Shown here: positions 39,066 through 47,469 of the stretch, piece after piece | How positions within the stretch are numbered: the stretch's first letter is position 1 | Layout of the letters: each line of letters starts with the position of its first letter | NCBI GenBank assembly: GCA_022826005.1 | Contig: JAJDVT010000060.1 | Location: 1 to 54,691, forward strand | Reading direction: 5' to 3' | From: Gemmatimonadota bacterium | Lineage (GTDB): Bacteria > Gemmatimonadota > Gemmatimonadetes > Longimicrobiales > Gaopeijiaceae | Length of the DNA stretch: 54,691 nt | Position numbers and translations under genes: made by a program | The notes under the pieces: generated by a model | The model's input: the letters and a program-made list of their open reading frames with translations, nothing else | The model's database searches: none | Told to the model about the DNA's origin: nothing

Positions 39066-39914
39066 CTTGCGCCGCCGGTAGTGCTTGACGTCCCGGTACG
39101 ACCGCCGCCCGGTGTCGCCCAGCCCGAGGTAGAACTCCTTCACATCCTCGTTGGCGCGCAACTCGTCGGCAGTACCCTCCAGCACCACGCGTCCGCCCTC
39201 CATCACGTATCCGTAGTCGGCCACCGAAAGCGCCAGGCGCGCGTTCTGCTCCACGAGCAGGATCGTCGTCCCCTCCTCGCGGTTGATCCGCTCGATGATC
39301 TCGAAGATGCTCTCGACCAGGATCGGTGCGAGACCCAGCGATGGCTCGTCGAGCAGCATCATGCGCGGCGATGCCATCAGCGCGCGGCCCAGCGCCAGCA
39401 TCTGCTGCTCGCCCCCGGACAGGTGGCCCGCAATCTGCCTGCGCCGTGAGGCCAGTGCGGGGAAGTAGTGGAACACCCTCTGCGCATCGGAGTCCGCCGC
39501 CCTCCGGTCGCGGCGCGTGTGGGCCCCCGCCGCCAGGTTCTCGTCCACGGTGAGGTGCTCGAAGACACGCCGCCCCTCCAGCACCTGGAAGATCCCCTTC
39601 TCGACGATCCGGTGCGCGTCCGTCCCCTGGATCTCCTCGCCGTCAAAGACGATTGTGCCGTCGGTGACCTCGCCGTCCTCGACATGCAGCAGCCCCGAGA
39701 TCGCCTTCAGGGTGGTGGTCTTCCCCGCCCCGTTCGAGCCCAGCAGCGCCGCTATCCTGCCTTCGCCCACCTCCAGCGAGAGTCCCCGCAGCACCAGGAT
39801 CACGTCGTCGTAGAGGACCTCGATGTTGTTGAGGCGCAGGAGGGGGTCGCTCGTAGCGGGCCTGCCATTCGGCGCGCCCGCCGCGCGCCCGCCGGAGCCC
39901 CGGGTCACCGCCAC
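39051..39914 (-). CDS. livF: Branched-chain-amino-acid-type ABC transporter ATPase (LivF)
   Basis: 287 residues. Walker A GSNGAGKTT (~58-66), Q-loop around GIFQVLEGRRVFEHLTVDEN, signature LSGGEQQMLALGRALM, Walker B MMLLDEPSLGLAP, switch LLVEQNARLAL. The EGRRVF and VEQNA wording is diagnostic of LivF. The last ~25 residues (DTGRRSYRDVKHYRRRKRWL) are a basic tail. It follows the binding-protein gene by 4 bp and ends inside the tandem array. Starts at GTG 39914 or GTG 39908; the second has GAGG at 8 bp. Confidence 0.93.
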   Translation of the reverse strand: MAVTRGSGGRAAGAPNGRPATSDPLLRLNNIEVLYDDVILVLRGLSLEVGEGRIAALLGSNGAGKTTTLKAISGLLHVEDGEVTDGTIVFDGEEIQGTDAHRIVEKGIFQVLEGRRVFEHLTVDENLAAGAHTRRDRRAADSDAQRVFHYFPALASRRRQIAGHLSGGEQQMLALGRALMASPRMMLLDEPSLGLAPILVESIFEIIERINREEGTTILLVEQNARLALSVADYGYVMEGGRVVLEGTADELRANEDVKEFYLGLGDTGRRSYRDVKHYRRRKRWLS

Positions 39915-39918
39915 CGCC

Positions 39919-41112
39919 TCACGGCATCGCCGGCGCCTGGATGAACTCCGTCATGGGCACCCACTCGCCGCCCTCGACCCGGAAGATCCTCAGTCCCTTC
40001 GAGCCGAGGTGGTCCGTCGGCGTGAAGGTCAGCGGCACGGTCACGCCCTGCATGTCGAAGTCGGTGAAGGTCTCGAGCGCGGCCTTGATGTTCGCGCCGG
40101 TGAGTTCGTCGCCCGCCGCCGCCACCTGCCGCATCGCCTCGGCGAAGACCGCGAAGGTCCACCAGGCCTGCGTGTAGGCGTTCGTCTTGCCCTCGATCGA
40201 TTCTCCCCTGGCCTCCAGGTATTCGCGAATGACGCGGGTTCCCGGCACGTCCACGCTGAGCGGCGCATAGGGAATCGTCCCCATCGCCCCCTCGGCCGCG
40301 TCGCCGGCGAGCCGCACCAGCAGCTCGTTGGCGCACCAGTTCAGGCAGATGAAGGTCGCGTCGAGCCCGAGGCTGGCGGCGTTCTGCAGCGCCACAGCGG
40401 CCGGCGCGGAGGTGTTCTGGAATACCACGTACCGGGCGCCGCTCTGGCGGATGCGGGAAAACTCGGCGGTGTAGTCGACCGCGCCACGCGGCATGTCGTA
40501 GAGCGTGAGGTCGATGCCGCGCGCTTCGGCGAACTCGATCCCGCCCAGCCGCGCGGGAGACGTGCCGAACGGGGCCGTGTTGTGCATGAGCGCGACGACC
40601 GGGGTCCCCTCGCCGTGGTTCTGCGCGATCCAGTCCAGCGCGATGCGAAACTGGTCGCTGTAGCTCGGTGCGAGCAGGAAATTGTACGGTGCCTCGGCCG
40701 GGTCGCCCAGGACGTGCGAGAGCGAGGCCGAGCTGAAGGGGATTTCGTCCTCGGCGATACGGAGCTTCAGTGCCTCCGTGTCGCCGGTCCCCCATCCCAT
40801 GAAGGCGACGACGCCCTCGTTCACGAACTGGCTGTACAGCTGTTCCGCGCGGGGAACCTGGTAGGCGTAGTCCTGGTAGATCAGGTCGATCGGCCGCCCC
40901 TCGATGCCGCCCTGCATGTTGATCCAGTCCACAAACCCACGCATGCCGGCGGCATAGTCGGTCCCCACGTCGGCGGTGGGCCCGGTCAAGTCGAAGATCG
41001 CGCCGACCTTGATGGCGTTGGCAGCTCCCCCGCTGCCTCCACACCCTGCGATGAGCGTGACGAGGCCGGCGACGAGAAGGCGGATCGGCCGCGTATCCTG
41101 GCGTCTGCTCAT
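39919..41112 (-). CDS. livJ: Periplasmic substrate-binding lipoprotein of the Liv-type importer
   Basis: 397 residues. Signal peptide with lipobox LIAGC (Cys24), Gly/Ser tether, then a type I periplasmic-binding fold: IKVGAIFDLTGPTADVGTDY at the start, VVAFMGWGTGDTEALK, SSASLSHVL, and VVALMHNTAPFGTS. Binding proteins of this group bind branched-chain amino acids, but many bind aromatic acids, amides or short fatty acids. The three CoA-ligase genes around it favour a carboxylic acid. Start ATG 41112 has AGGAG 8 bp upstream. Preceded by only 10 bp after the FtsX stop. Confidence 0.9.
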   Translation of the reverse strand: MSRRQDTRPIRLLVAGLVTLIAGCGGSGGAANAIKVGAIFDLTGPTADVGTDYAAGMRGFVDWINMQGGIEGRPIDLIYQDYAYQVPRAEQLYSQFVNEGVVAFMGWGTGDTEALKLRIAEDEIPFSSASLSHVLGDPAEAPYNFLLAPSYSDQFRIALDWIAQNHGEGTPVVALMHNTAPFGTSPARLGGIEFAEARGIDLTLYDMPRGAVDYTAEFSRIRQSGARYVVFQNTSAPAAVALQNAASLGLDATFICLNWCANELLVRLAGDAAEGAMGTIPYAPLSVDVPGTRVIREYLEARGESIEGKTNAYTQAWWTFAVFAEAMRQVAAAGDELTGANIKAALETFTDFDMQGVTVPLTFTPTDHLGSKGLRIFRVEGGEWVPMTEFIQAPAMP

Positions 41113-41122
41113 GGCATCGCTC

Positions 41123-42388
41123 CTACACCCGCACCGCCAGTCCGTCGTAAAGTGCGGTCCGGTAGGCCTTGAGTGCCGGCACGAAGCCAATCAGGAATCC
41201 GGCCGTCACCACCGCGCCAAGGAAAAGCCACTCGACCGAGCCGGGCGGCCGGATCGGGATGAAGAGACCCACCTGCGCCTCGACGATCGGCTGCCCCGCG
41301 GAGAGGAGCACGTAAACCAGCCCAAGTCCTGCCAGCGCCCCCGCTGCGGCCAGGCACAGGGACTCGAGCACCAGCAGCGCGACGATCCTGCCCGGCCCCG
41401 CCCCCACGGCACGCAGGATGGCCATCTCGCGGCGGCGTTCGTTGAGCGACGTGTAGAGCGAGACGAGCATCCCGAGCAGCCCCACCAGCACGACGAAGAT
41501 CGTCACCAGCCGCAACCCCGTCTCGGCATAGCCGATCCCCTGCCACATCTCGTTCAGGGCCAGCCCCGGGATGACCGCCATCATCGGCTCGGCCTCGTAG
41601 TCGTTGATCTCGCGCTGCAGCCGCAGCACGTCCCGGCGGTTGGCCGTGCCCACGAAGAACGAGGTCACCTGGGTGATCTCGATCTCTTCCATGGCCAGCA
41701 CTTCCTCGTGCGTGTGCTCCTCGCCGGGCATGGGCGGCGCGCCGTCCTCCCACCCGAAGTGGATGGCCTCGATGCCTTCGAGGGTGACGTAGACCGCCCG
41801 GTCGACCGGGGTGAAGGTCTTCTCCAGGATGCCCACCACCTCGAAGGGCATGTCGTCGTGGTTCAAGAAGCCCACCTCGCCGATGCCGTGCGTCACCGCG
41901 ACCTCGTCACCGAGCCCGTAGCCCAATTCGCTCGCCACATCCGCGCCGAGGGTGACGTCGAAGACCTCCGAGCCGGCGCGGCCCTCCGCCAACGCGATCT
42001 CCTGCCCGCCGCGGTACCGGTAGTGTCGATAGAAGTCCTCGTTGGTGCCGATGACGCGGAACCCCCTGTGGCTGTCGCCGAGGCCGTACGGGATGGTCCA
42101 CTCGACCGCCGGGTGTTCGGCCCACTCGCGGTAGGTGTCCCAGGAGAGGTTGTTGGTCGGCGATCCCATGCCGAAGACCGAGTACAGCAGCAGCTGGATG
42201 GTGCCCCCCTTGGCGCCCACGATCAGGTCCGTCTGGCTGATGGTGTTGGAGAAGCTGTCGCGCATGCCGACGCGCACGTTCTCGACGCCGACCAGAAGGG
42301 CGACGCTGAGCCCGATCGAGCCAACCGTGAGCGAGGTGCTGAACGCGCGGTTACGCAGGGACTTGAGCGCGAGGTCGAGTACGAGCAT
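41123..42388 (-). CDS. FtsX/MacB-type ABC permease
   Basis: 421 residues. Typical of the MacB/LolE/FtsX group: first helix at ~17-38, a large periplasmic domain (~40-280), and three helices near the C-terminus (~293-315, 340-365, 390-410), with LNERRREMAILRAVGAGPGRI just after the second helix. The start ATG overlaps the TGA of the ATPase gene (TGATG), so the two make one mechanotransmission-type transporter. It does not belong functionally to the Liv importer genes that follow. Confidence 0.88.
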   Translation of the reverse strand: MLVLDLALKSLRNRAFSTSLTVGSIGLSVALLVGVENVRVGMRDSFSNTISQTDLIVGAKGGTIQLLLYSVFGMGSPTNNLSWDTYREWAEHPAVEWTIPYGLGDSHRGFRVIGTNEDFYRHYRYRGGQEIALAEGRAGSEVFDVTLGADVASELGYGLGDEVAVTHGIGEVGFLNHDDMPFEVVGILEKTFTPVDRAVYVTLEGIEAIHFGWEDGAPPMPGEEHTHEEVLAMEEIEITQVTSFFVGTANRRDVLRLQREINDYEAEPMMAVIPGLALNEMWQGIGYAETGLRLVTIFVVLVGLLGMLVSLYTSLNERRREMAILRAVGAGPGRIVALLVLESLCLAAAGALAGLGLVYVLLSAGQPIVEAQVGLFIPIRPPGSVEWLFLGAVVTAGFLIGFVPALKAYRTALYDGLAVRV

Positions 42389-43071
42389 CAGAGCGCCCCC
42401 CTGTTGATGTCCGGAAGGGAGATCCTGCGGGAGAACATGTCTTCCAGAGTGCGGTCGTGGCTGACGAACACCAGCGTGGCGCCGGCCCGCTCGCACTCCC
42501 GGAAGAGCAGCTCGAGGAAGGCCTCCCGGCGGTCGAAGTCCAGCGACGAGGTCGGTTCATCGGCGACGATGAGCTCCGGCCCGCCAATCAGCGCACGGCA
42601 GGCGGCCACCCGCTGCTGCTGCCCCACGGAGAGCTCCGTCACCGGCTTTTTCAGCAGATCGCGGATGTGGAGTTGGTCGGCGAGATGCGCGGCGGCCTCC
42701 TTGACGCCGGCACCGTCCAGGCGGGCGCGCCGTGCAGCATTCATCCGTGCCGGGAGCGCGATGTTGTCCAAAACCGACAGGTAGGGGATGAGGTTGAACA
42801 TCTGGAAGACGTAGCCGATGTGCTCCGCCCGGAAGGCGTCCCGCTGCGCTCCCGAAAGGCAGGCGAGGTCGCGGCCGAGCACCTTGACCTCGCCCTCCTC
42901 GGGCCTGAGCACGCCCGCCAGCACACCGAGCAGCGTGGTCTTGCCGCTCCCGCTGGGGCCGAAGAGGAACGCGCGCGCCCCCCGTTCCAGGGTCAGCTCG
43001 GGAATGTCCAGCACCCACGGGCCCCGTCCGTAGCGGAAGCGGAGGCGCTGAACATCAATTGCGGGGCTCAT
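42388..43071 (-). CDS. MacB/LolD-type ABC ATPase
   Basis: 227 residues. Walker A GPSGSGKTT (38-46), Q-loop YVFQMFNLIPYLSV, signature LSVGQQQRVA (147-156), Walker B ELIVADEPTSSLD (166-178), switch His in VFVSHDR. This set is diagnostic of the LolD/MacB family. It lies 70 bp downstream of the DUF3299 gene. Together with the FtsX-type permease and DUF3299 protein it resembles the PA4064-PA4066 genes of Pseudomonas aeruginosa, which I recall as zinc-starvation-induced; that comparison is from memory. Confidence 0.9.
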   Translation of the reverse strand: MSPAIDVQRLRFRYGRGPWVLDIPELTLERGARAFLFGPSGSGKTTLLGVLAGVLRPEEGEVKVLGRDLACLSGAQRDAFRAEHIGYVFQMFNLIPYLSVLDNIALPARMNAARRARLDGAGVKEAAAHLADQLHIRDLLKKPVTELSVGQQQRVAACRALIGGPELIVADEPTSSLDFDRREAFLELLFRECERAGATLVFVSHDRTLEDMFSRRISLPDINRGAL

Positions 43072-43141
43072 CGATGGCCCCCGGCGCGGACAACAGGCCG
43101 TGGAACTGGCCTCCGCTGCATTCGGGCGGTCGTTTCCCGGT

Positions 43142-43660
43142 TCAGAACTCGTATGGGTAGACCCGGTGGCCGGTGATGGTGTAGCCGACATCGCCGTAGA
43201 CGCTCTTTGTCATCTCGATCGTAAGCACGCCCTCGACCCACACCGGGTTCCAACCGTCCATCTTCGCGCGCTTCCCCTCGTCCATCTCGATGTAGACGAG
43301 CTGGTTCGGCGGCGGCGGGGGAGTGTGGATGCAGGCGCCAACGTACGGCACGAGGAGGAATTCCGTCGCGGAAGATGCCCAGTCCTCGAGCGGTACGGTG
43401 AAACCGGGGATCTTGACCAGCTTCCCTTCCAGAGCGGCCAGCGAATCCGTCTTTTCGCCGGTCCGGTAGTTGAGTTCGGCAAGCAGCCGCCAGCCCACCT
43501 CGGTGGTATCCTGGACCGACGCAGCGGGGAACTCGTCGACCGGAAGCATATCGACCGGGAACTTCGCGGCGCCCCCGGGATGTCGGACCGCGCCGGAAAG
43601 GGTTGCCACCAGCACCATGGCGGCGGCTGTGTAGAGAATCCTGTGGCTGGCTTTAGTCAT
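43142..43660 (-). CDS. DUF3299 periplasmic protein
   Basis: 172 residues with a signal-anchor/signal peptide (~8-24). The body has the DUF3299 pattern: LEGKLVKIPGFTVPLE, then EFLLVPYVGACIHTPPPPPN and QLVYIEM, ending GYTITGHRVYPYEF. The GACIHTPPPPPN motif with its Cys and His could bind metal or haem-like ligands, but the role is unknown. DUF3299 genes often accompany MacB-type ABC genes, as here. Coupled by ATGA (43657-43660) to the M20 peptidase gene. Confidence 0.85.
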   Translation of the reverse strand: MTKASHRILYTAAAMVLVATLSGAVRHPGGAAKFPVDMLPVDEFPAASVQDTTEVGWRLLAELNYRTGEKTDSLAALEGKLVKIPGFTVPLEDWASSATEFLLVPYVGACIHTPPPPPNQLVYIEMDEGKRAKMDGWNPVWVEGVLTIEMTKSVYGDVGYTITGHRVYPYEF

Positions 43661-45294
43661 TCGAGATTCCTGTCACCGAAGTTCTGCCGCGATCCCCGGT
43701 CGTCCTCCGAAATCGGCCGCGTGATCGTGGGATACTTGATCCCCAGCTGTTCCAGATAGGTGTCGAAGCGGGTCTCATCATAATAGTACTGCTTCAGGAG
43801 CGGACGATAGGTGTCCATGATCCCCCGGTTGAGGTCGATGGGCGGCGGGTCGTCGGGGCCGATGAAGGGGATGTACTCCACGCCCGCGGTCTGTTCATCC
43901 CTGAAGTAGGTCCAGGCCTGATCGACCAGCTCCGGCTGGGCGAAGAGCTGCAGTGCGGTGCGGGCCATCACCCGGGCGCCCGCGACCGCCCCCTTGTGCG
44001 CAATCGGGGTCGCCATCGCCATGGCGCTCGACCAGTGGTGGCCGGGAAGCCCCGGGACGTTCGACGGGAAGCGGAGGGTGACGGTGGGCACGTTCCAGGA
44101 GATATCGCCGATGTCGTCGGAGCCGCCGCTGCGGCGCGGGCCCGGCGTGCCCAGTTGCGAGAGCGAGGTCGGCATCCCCGACGGGACGCTCCCCACCGAC
44201 TGCTGCACCGCGCTGGCGAAGGCGTGGTCGTCGTCGGTCCACTCCGGGAGCCCGACGTCCTGGATGTGCTCGTACATCGTCTCGGCCACGACCCTGTTGA
44301 AGTGCCGCGGCCAGGCGGCCCCGATGATCCGGTAGGACATCTCGGTGTCGGTCATCATTGCCGCGCCCTCGGCGATGCGGACGGCGGTGTCGAAGTTGCG
44401 CTTGATGTCCTCGTAGTCCATCTCGCGAATGAAATACCAGACCGAGGCGCTCGGCGGCACGACGTTCGGCTGGTCGCCGCCGTCGCTGATCACGTAGTGG
44501 GAGCGCTGATTGGGGTGCAGGTGCTCGCGGCGGAAGTTCCACGCGACGTTCATGAGCTCGACCGCGTCCAGCGCGCTGCGGCCGCGCCAGGGGGAGCCCG
44601 CTCCGTGCGCCGCCTCGCCTTCGAAGGTGAACTCCACGGATACGAGCCCGGTTCCGCCGCCCTGGCCCCAGCTCACCGACAGGTTGCTGCTGACGTGGGT
44701 GAACAGGGTGACGTCGATGTCCTCCAGGTACCCGTCCCGCACGTACCAGGCCTTCGAGCCCAGCTGCTCCTCGGCGACGCCGGGCCAGAGCACCAGCGTC
44801 CCCTGGATCCCCTCGGCCTCCATGACTTCCTTCAGCGCCAGCGCCGCCACCACGTTCACGGCCTGCCCCGAGTTGTGGCCCTCGCCGTGCCCGGGGGCGC
44901 CCGGCACCAGCGGATCGTGATAGGCCACGCCCGGCTTCTGGTTGGCCTTCGGAATCCCGTCGATGTCCGAACCGAAGGAGATGACCGGCTCGCCGCTCCC
45001 CCAGCGCGCGAACCAGGCCGTCGGGATGCCCACGGGTGCGCGCTCGATGGCGAAGCCGTTCTCCTCCAGGATGCCCGTGACGTACGCCGAGGTCTCGATC
45101 TCCTGCTGCCCGAGTTCGGAGAAGGAGAAGATCTTGTCGACCATCACCTGGGCGAGCTTGGCGCGGTCCACAACGCCTTGTTCCACGCGCGCGAGAAGGG
45201 GCGCGAGGTCTTGCTCGGAAAGCCCCTGCGCGGCTGCGGCAGCGGGGGAGATGAGAAGGGCGGCCAGCACCGCCGTGATCGTTCGGTTGGTCAT
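43657..45294 (-). CDS. Exported M20-family amidohydrolase/peptidase (AbgB-like)
   Basis: 545 residues with a signal peptide (1-22, AAAAAQG). The fold matches M20D enzymes near AbgB (p-aminobenzoyl-glutamate hydrolase): metal-site segments FGSDIDGIPKANQ, GHGEGHNSGQAVNVVAALAL (the usual GHxCGHN has Glu in place of Cys), GVAEEQLGSKAW, dimerisation part FEGEAAHGAGSPWRGRSALDAVE, and the distal ligand in GLPGHHWSS. It should hydrolyse an N-acyl amino acid or aminoacyl amide in the periplasm. It starts the cassette that continues with DUF3299, ABC ATPase and FtsX, and has an AT-rich palindrome ~197 bp upstream. Confidence 0.87.
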   Translation of the reverse strand: MTNRTITAVLAALLISPAAAAAQGLSEQDLAPLLARVEQGVVDRAKLAQVMVDKIFSFSELGQQEIETSAYVTGILEENGFAIERAPVGIPTAWFARWGSGEPVISFGSDIDGIPKANQKPGVAYHDPLVPGAPGHGEGHNSGQAVNVVAALALKEVMEAEGIQGTLVLWPGVAEEQLGSKAWYVRDGYLEDIDVTLFTHVSSNLSVSWGQGGGTGLVSVEFTFEGEAAHGAGSPWRGRSALDAVELMNVAWNFRREHLHPNQRSHYVISDGGDQPNVVPPSASVWYFIREMDYEDIKRNFDTAVRIAEGAAMMTDTEMSYRIIGAAWPRHFNRVVAETMYEHIQDVGLPEWTDDDHAFASAVQQSVGSVPSGMPTSLSQLGTPGPRRSGGSDDIGDISWNVPTVTLRFPSNVPGLPGHHWSSAMAMATPIAHKGAVAGARVMARTALQLFAQPELVDQAWTYFRDEQTAGVEYIPFIGPDDPPPIDLNRGIMDTYRPLLKQYYYDETRFDTYLEQLGIKYPTITRPISEDDRGSRQNFGDRNLE

Positions 45295-45490
45295 TGACGC
45301 ACCTGGAGTGGAAGAACCGGGGGAATCGGGAACGCCCTGAAGATAGGGACTGGCGACCGGCCTCGGAAAGAGCTCCGTGGAGTCCAGCTACGTGGAGTCC
45401 TCTTTTACACCGGAGCCCAGGTGGCGCCGTTCCACCGGGGGGCTAAGCGCATGTTTGCCCTGCCGGTGCCGATCCTGATTGTATAGTTAT

Positions 45491-45507
45491 CATTACATTA
45501 TGTAATG
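45491..45507. promoter_or_regulatory. AT-rich palindrome, candidate metalloregulator (Fur/Zur-type) operator
   Basis: CATTACATTATGTAATG is a perfect 8-1-8 inverted repeat inside the most AT-rich stretch of the window (about 45478-45520). It lies upstream of the M20-DUF3299-ABC-FtsX cassette; on that strand TATACAAT follows ~10 bp downstream and could be a -10 element. Zur and Fur sites are AT-rich inverted repeats of this size, but the sequence is not a close match to any consensus I know. Confidence 0.5.
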
Positions 45508-45520
45508 TTCTCTTTACATT

Positions 45521-45577
45521 TCAGAGGGGCTCGCGAATGAGAGTACGCAGCAGCAGACGTTCGATCGCCAGCGCCAC
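45521..45577 (-). pseudogene. Relic of a second livH gene
   Basis: The minus strand reads VALAIERLLLRTLIREPL then TGA. The intact LivH (47470-48342) reads VALAIERLVLRPLIGEPI at the corresponding place. At DNA level 45546-45577 matches 48089-48120 at 30 of 32 positions. The flanks do not match, so this is a short leftover from a livH-like gene. It lies in the 305-bp gap between the lipoprotein gene and the M20 gene; besides it and the palindrome I see nothing there. Confidence 0.65.
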
Positions 45578-45599
45578 AGACTGAATCACCCGGGTCCGG

Positions 45600-46181
45600 C
45601 TACCAATCGGCGGGCAGGAATTCCGTAGCGTCGATCTCCACGTCGTAGCTACAGAACATGCCCTTGTAGGAGCCCTCTATCTGTCCGTCGTTGAATCGGG
45701 GGTCTACGAGCGTCACTCTCATCGGACAGCTACCCGAGCGGTCCTCCAGTTGCCATTTCACACCACCGGAAACGCTGGCGTCGATGTCGACTTCCCCGTC
45801 GGATCCTACGGACTCGCCGCCAAAGTAGAAGCGGAAATCCGGACCGCCGTTGATGGTGAATTGCAACCCGTCATGCGTCACCCGGCAGTCGGACGGGGTG
45901 ATCTGGTAATCGATCACAAGTCGGAGGGTATCCCCGGCGAACTCCTCGTCGGGCAACTTGCCTACTGCCGTTGCGCTCCCTCCCTGCGCACAGGCAACTA
46001 CGAGGCTGTCCTCCGACTCCAAAGTAATCCTGCTACCGAAGAGCAACCCCCCGGTCTTCTTCAGGAGGGCGACAGCTTCCGACTCCGTGAGTTCGTTCCC
46101 GGGCTCCACCACATCGTCTCCACAGGCTGTCAGAACGACGGGAAATGCGGCGATATGCATCAGCTTTCGTAATGGCGACAT
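45600..46181 (-). CDS. Lipoprotein of unknown function
   Basis: 193 residues. Signal with lipobox VVLTAC (Cys20), then GDDVVEPGNELTESEAVALLKK and a beta-rich body with four Cys (ACAQGG, DCRVTHDG, SCPMRVT, FCSYDVE), possibly two disulfides. No family was recognised. Its base composition is visibly less GC-rich than the neighbouring liv genes, in keeping with insertion into the locus. Start ATG 46181 has AGGAG and GGAAG upstream. It is 117 bp after the livM stop. Confidence 0.7.
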   Translation of the reverse strand: MSPLRKLMHIAAFPVVLTACGDDVVEPGNELTESEAVALLKKTGGLLFGSRITLESEDSLVVACAQGGSATAVGKLPDEEFAGDTLRLVIDYQITPSDCRVTHDGLQFTINGGPDFRFYFGGESVGSDGEVDIDASVSGGVKWQLEDRSGSCPMRVTLVDPRFNDGQIEGSYKGMFCSYDVEIDATEFLPADW

Positions 46182-46298
46182 CTTCCTGTCTCCTGTGTGC
46201 CTGCGGTGCGAAGGTCCGGTCCGGTTCATGGCCAATCATCCGGTTGGCCTCATGCTTGTGATCGCACCGACAGTCACACGGTTGCCCCTCTGAACTCC

Positions 46299-47357
46299 TC
46301 ACCCCCGCCGGTACGCGAAGGGCCACACGTGGAAGTAGTCCTTCACGTTCCCCCACAGCTTGGAGAGCCCCTTGGGCTCGAAGATCAGGAAGAGAATGAT
46401 CACGAGGCCGAAGACCCCCTGCTGTGCGTACGGCAGGAGGGTGGCGACTGCGGGCGCGGTCTCCTGGAGCGCGCGGCCGACGTTGGTGATGAGCGCCGGC
46501 AGGAGCGTGATCAGCGCGGCGCCGAAGAGCGACCCGCGGACCGTGCCGAGGCCGCCGACGATGATCATCGCCAGGTAGACGATGCTGACCTCCAGCGTGA
46601 AGCGCTCCCAGGTGACGATGCTGCGGTAGAAGGCGATCAGCGCGCCGGCCAGCCCCGCGAAGAACGACGAGGTGGCGAAGGCGAGCAGCTTGGTGCGGAA
46701 GATGTCCACGCCGATCACGCTGGCCGCGATGTCCTGGTCGCGCACCGCGACGAAGGCGCGGCCGGCGCGGGAGCGGAAGAGGTTCGCGGTGAAGAGGGCG
46801 GTCCCCGCGGCGGCAAGCACCGCGATCCAGTAGAAGCTGAAGGCGCTGTTGAGGCGGATGCCGAAGAGGCGCGGCGAGGGGAGGACGATCGCCTCGGTGC
46901 CCCCGGTGACCGCCGTCCAGTGGACCATGAGCCACTGCACGATCTCCTGCGCGGCCAGGGTGGCGATCGCCAGGTAGAGGCCCTTGAGGCGCAGCGAGGG
47001 GAGCCCGAAGAAGGTGCCCACCGCCGCCGTGATGAAGCACGCCAGCACGATGCTCACGCCCCACGGCAGGCCCAGGTTGAGGGTGAGGAGCCCCGCCGCG
47101 TACGCCCCCACGGCCATGAACGCACCCTGTCCCAGCGAGATCTGCCCCGTGTAGCCGACCAGGATGTTGAGCCCGATCGCGCCGACGGTGGCGATCGCGA
47201 CCTGGTTGGCGAGGTCGAGCCAGTAGGGGCTGGCGAAGAAGGGGAAGACGAGCACGGCGGCCGCGAAGAGCGCGAGCCGGATCCGCTGGGCGGGCTTCGG
47301 CCGCAGCCCCATGTCGGACCTGTAGCGCGTGTGGAAGACGCCGCACTCGAAGCTCAT
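46299..47357 (-). CDS. livM: Liv-type ABC importer permease (LivM)
   Basis: 352 residues, about nine to ten transmembrane segments. Family motifs: GLNILVGYTGQISLGQGAFMAVGAY (TM2-3), LPSLRLKGLYLAIATLA, the cytoplasmic coupling motif FVAVRDQDIAASVIGVDIFRTK that contacts the ATPases, and GGLGTVRGSLFGAALITLLP. These identify LivM rather than LivH. It pairs with LivH to form the translocation channel. A 112-bp spacer without coding content separates it from livH upstream. Confidence 0.93.
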   Translation of the reverse strand: MSFECGVFHTRYRSDMGLRPKPAQRIRLALFAAAVLVFPFFASPYWLDLANQVAIATVGAIGLNILVGYTGQISLGQGAFMAVGAYAAGLLTLNLGLPWGVSIVLACFITAAVGTFFGLPSLRLKGLYLAIATLAAQEIVQWLMVHWTAVTGGTEAIVLPSPRLFGIRLNSAFSFYWIAVLAAAGTALFTANLFRSRAGRAFVAVRDQDIAASVIGVDIFRTKLLAFATSSFFAGLAGALIAFYRSIVTWERFTLEVSIVYLAMIIVGGLGTVRGSLFGAALITLLPALITNVGRALQETAPAVATLLPYAQQGVFGLVIILFLIFEPKGLSKLWGNVKDYFHVWPFAYRRG

Positions 47358-47469
47358 ACGTGCATCCCCCCGCTCGCAGGGCGCCCGCCAGGAGACACGG
47401 ATGGCCCTCCGACGCCCGCGGCGCGCCCGCCAGTCTCCATGGACCGCTCGCCGCTCCGTTCACCCATGC

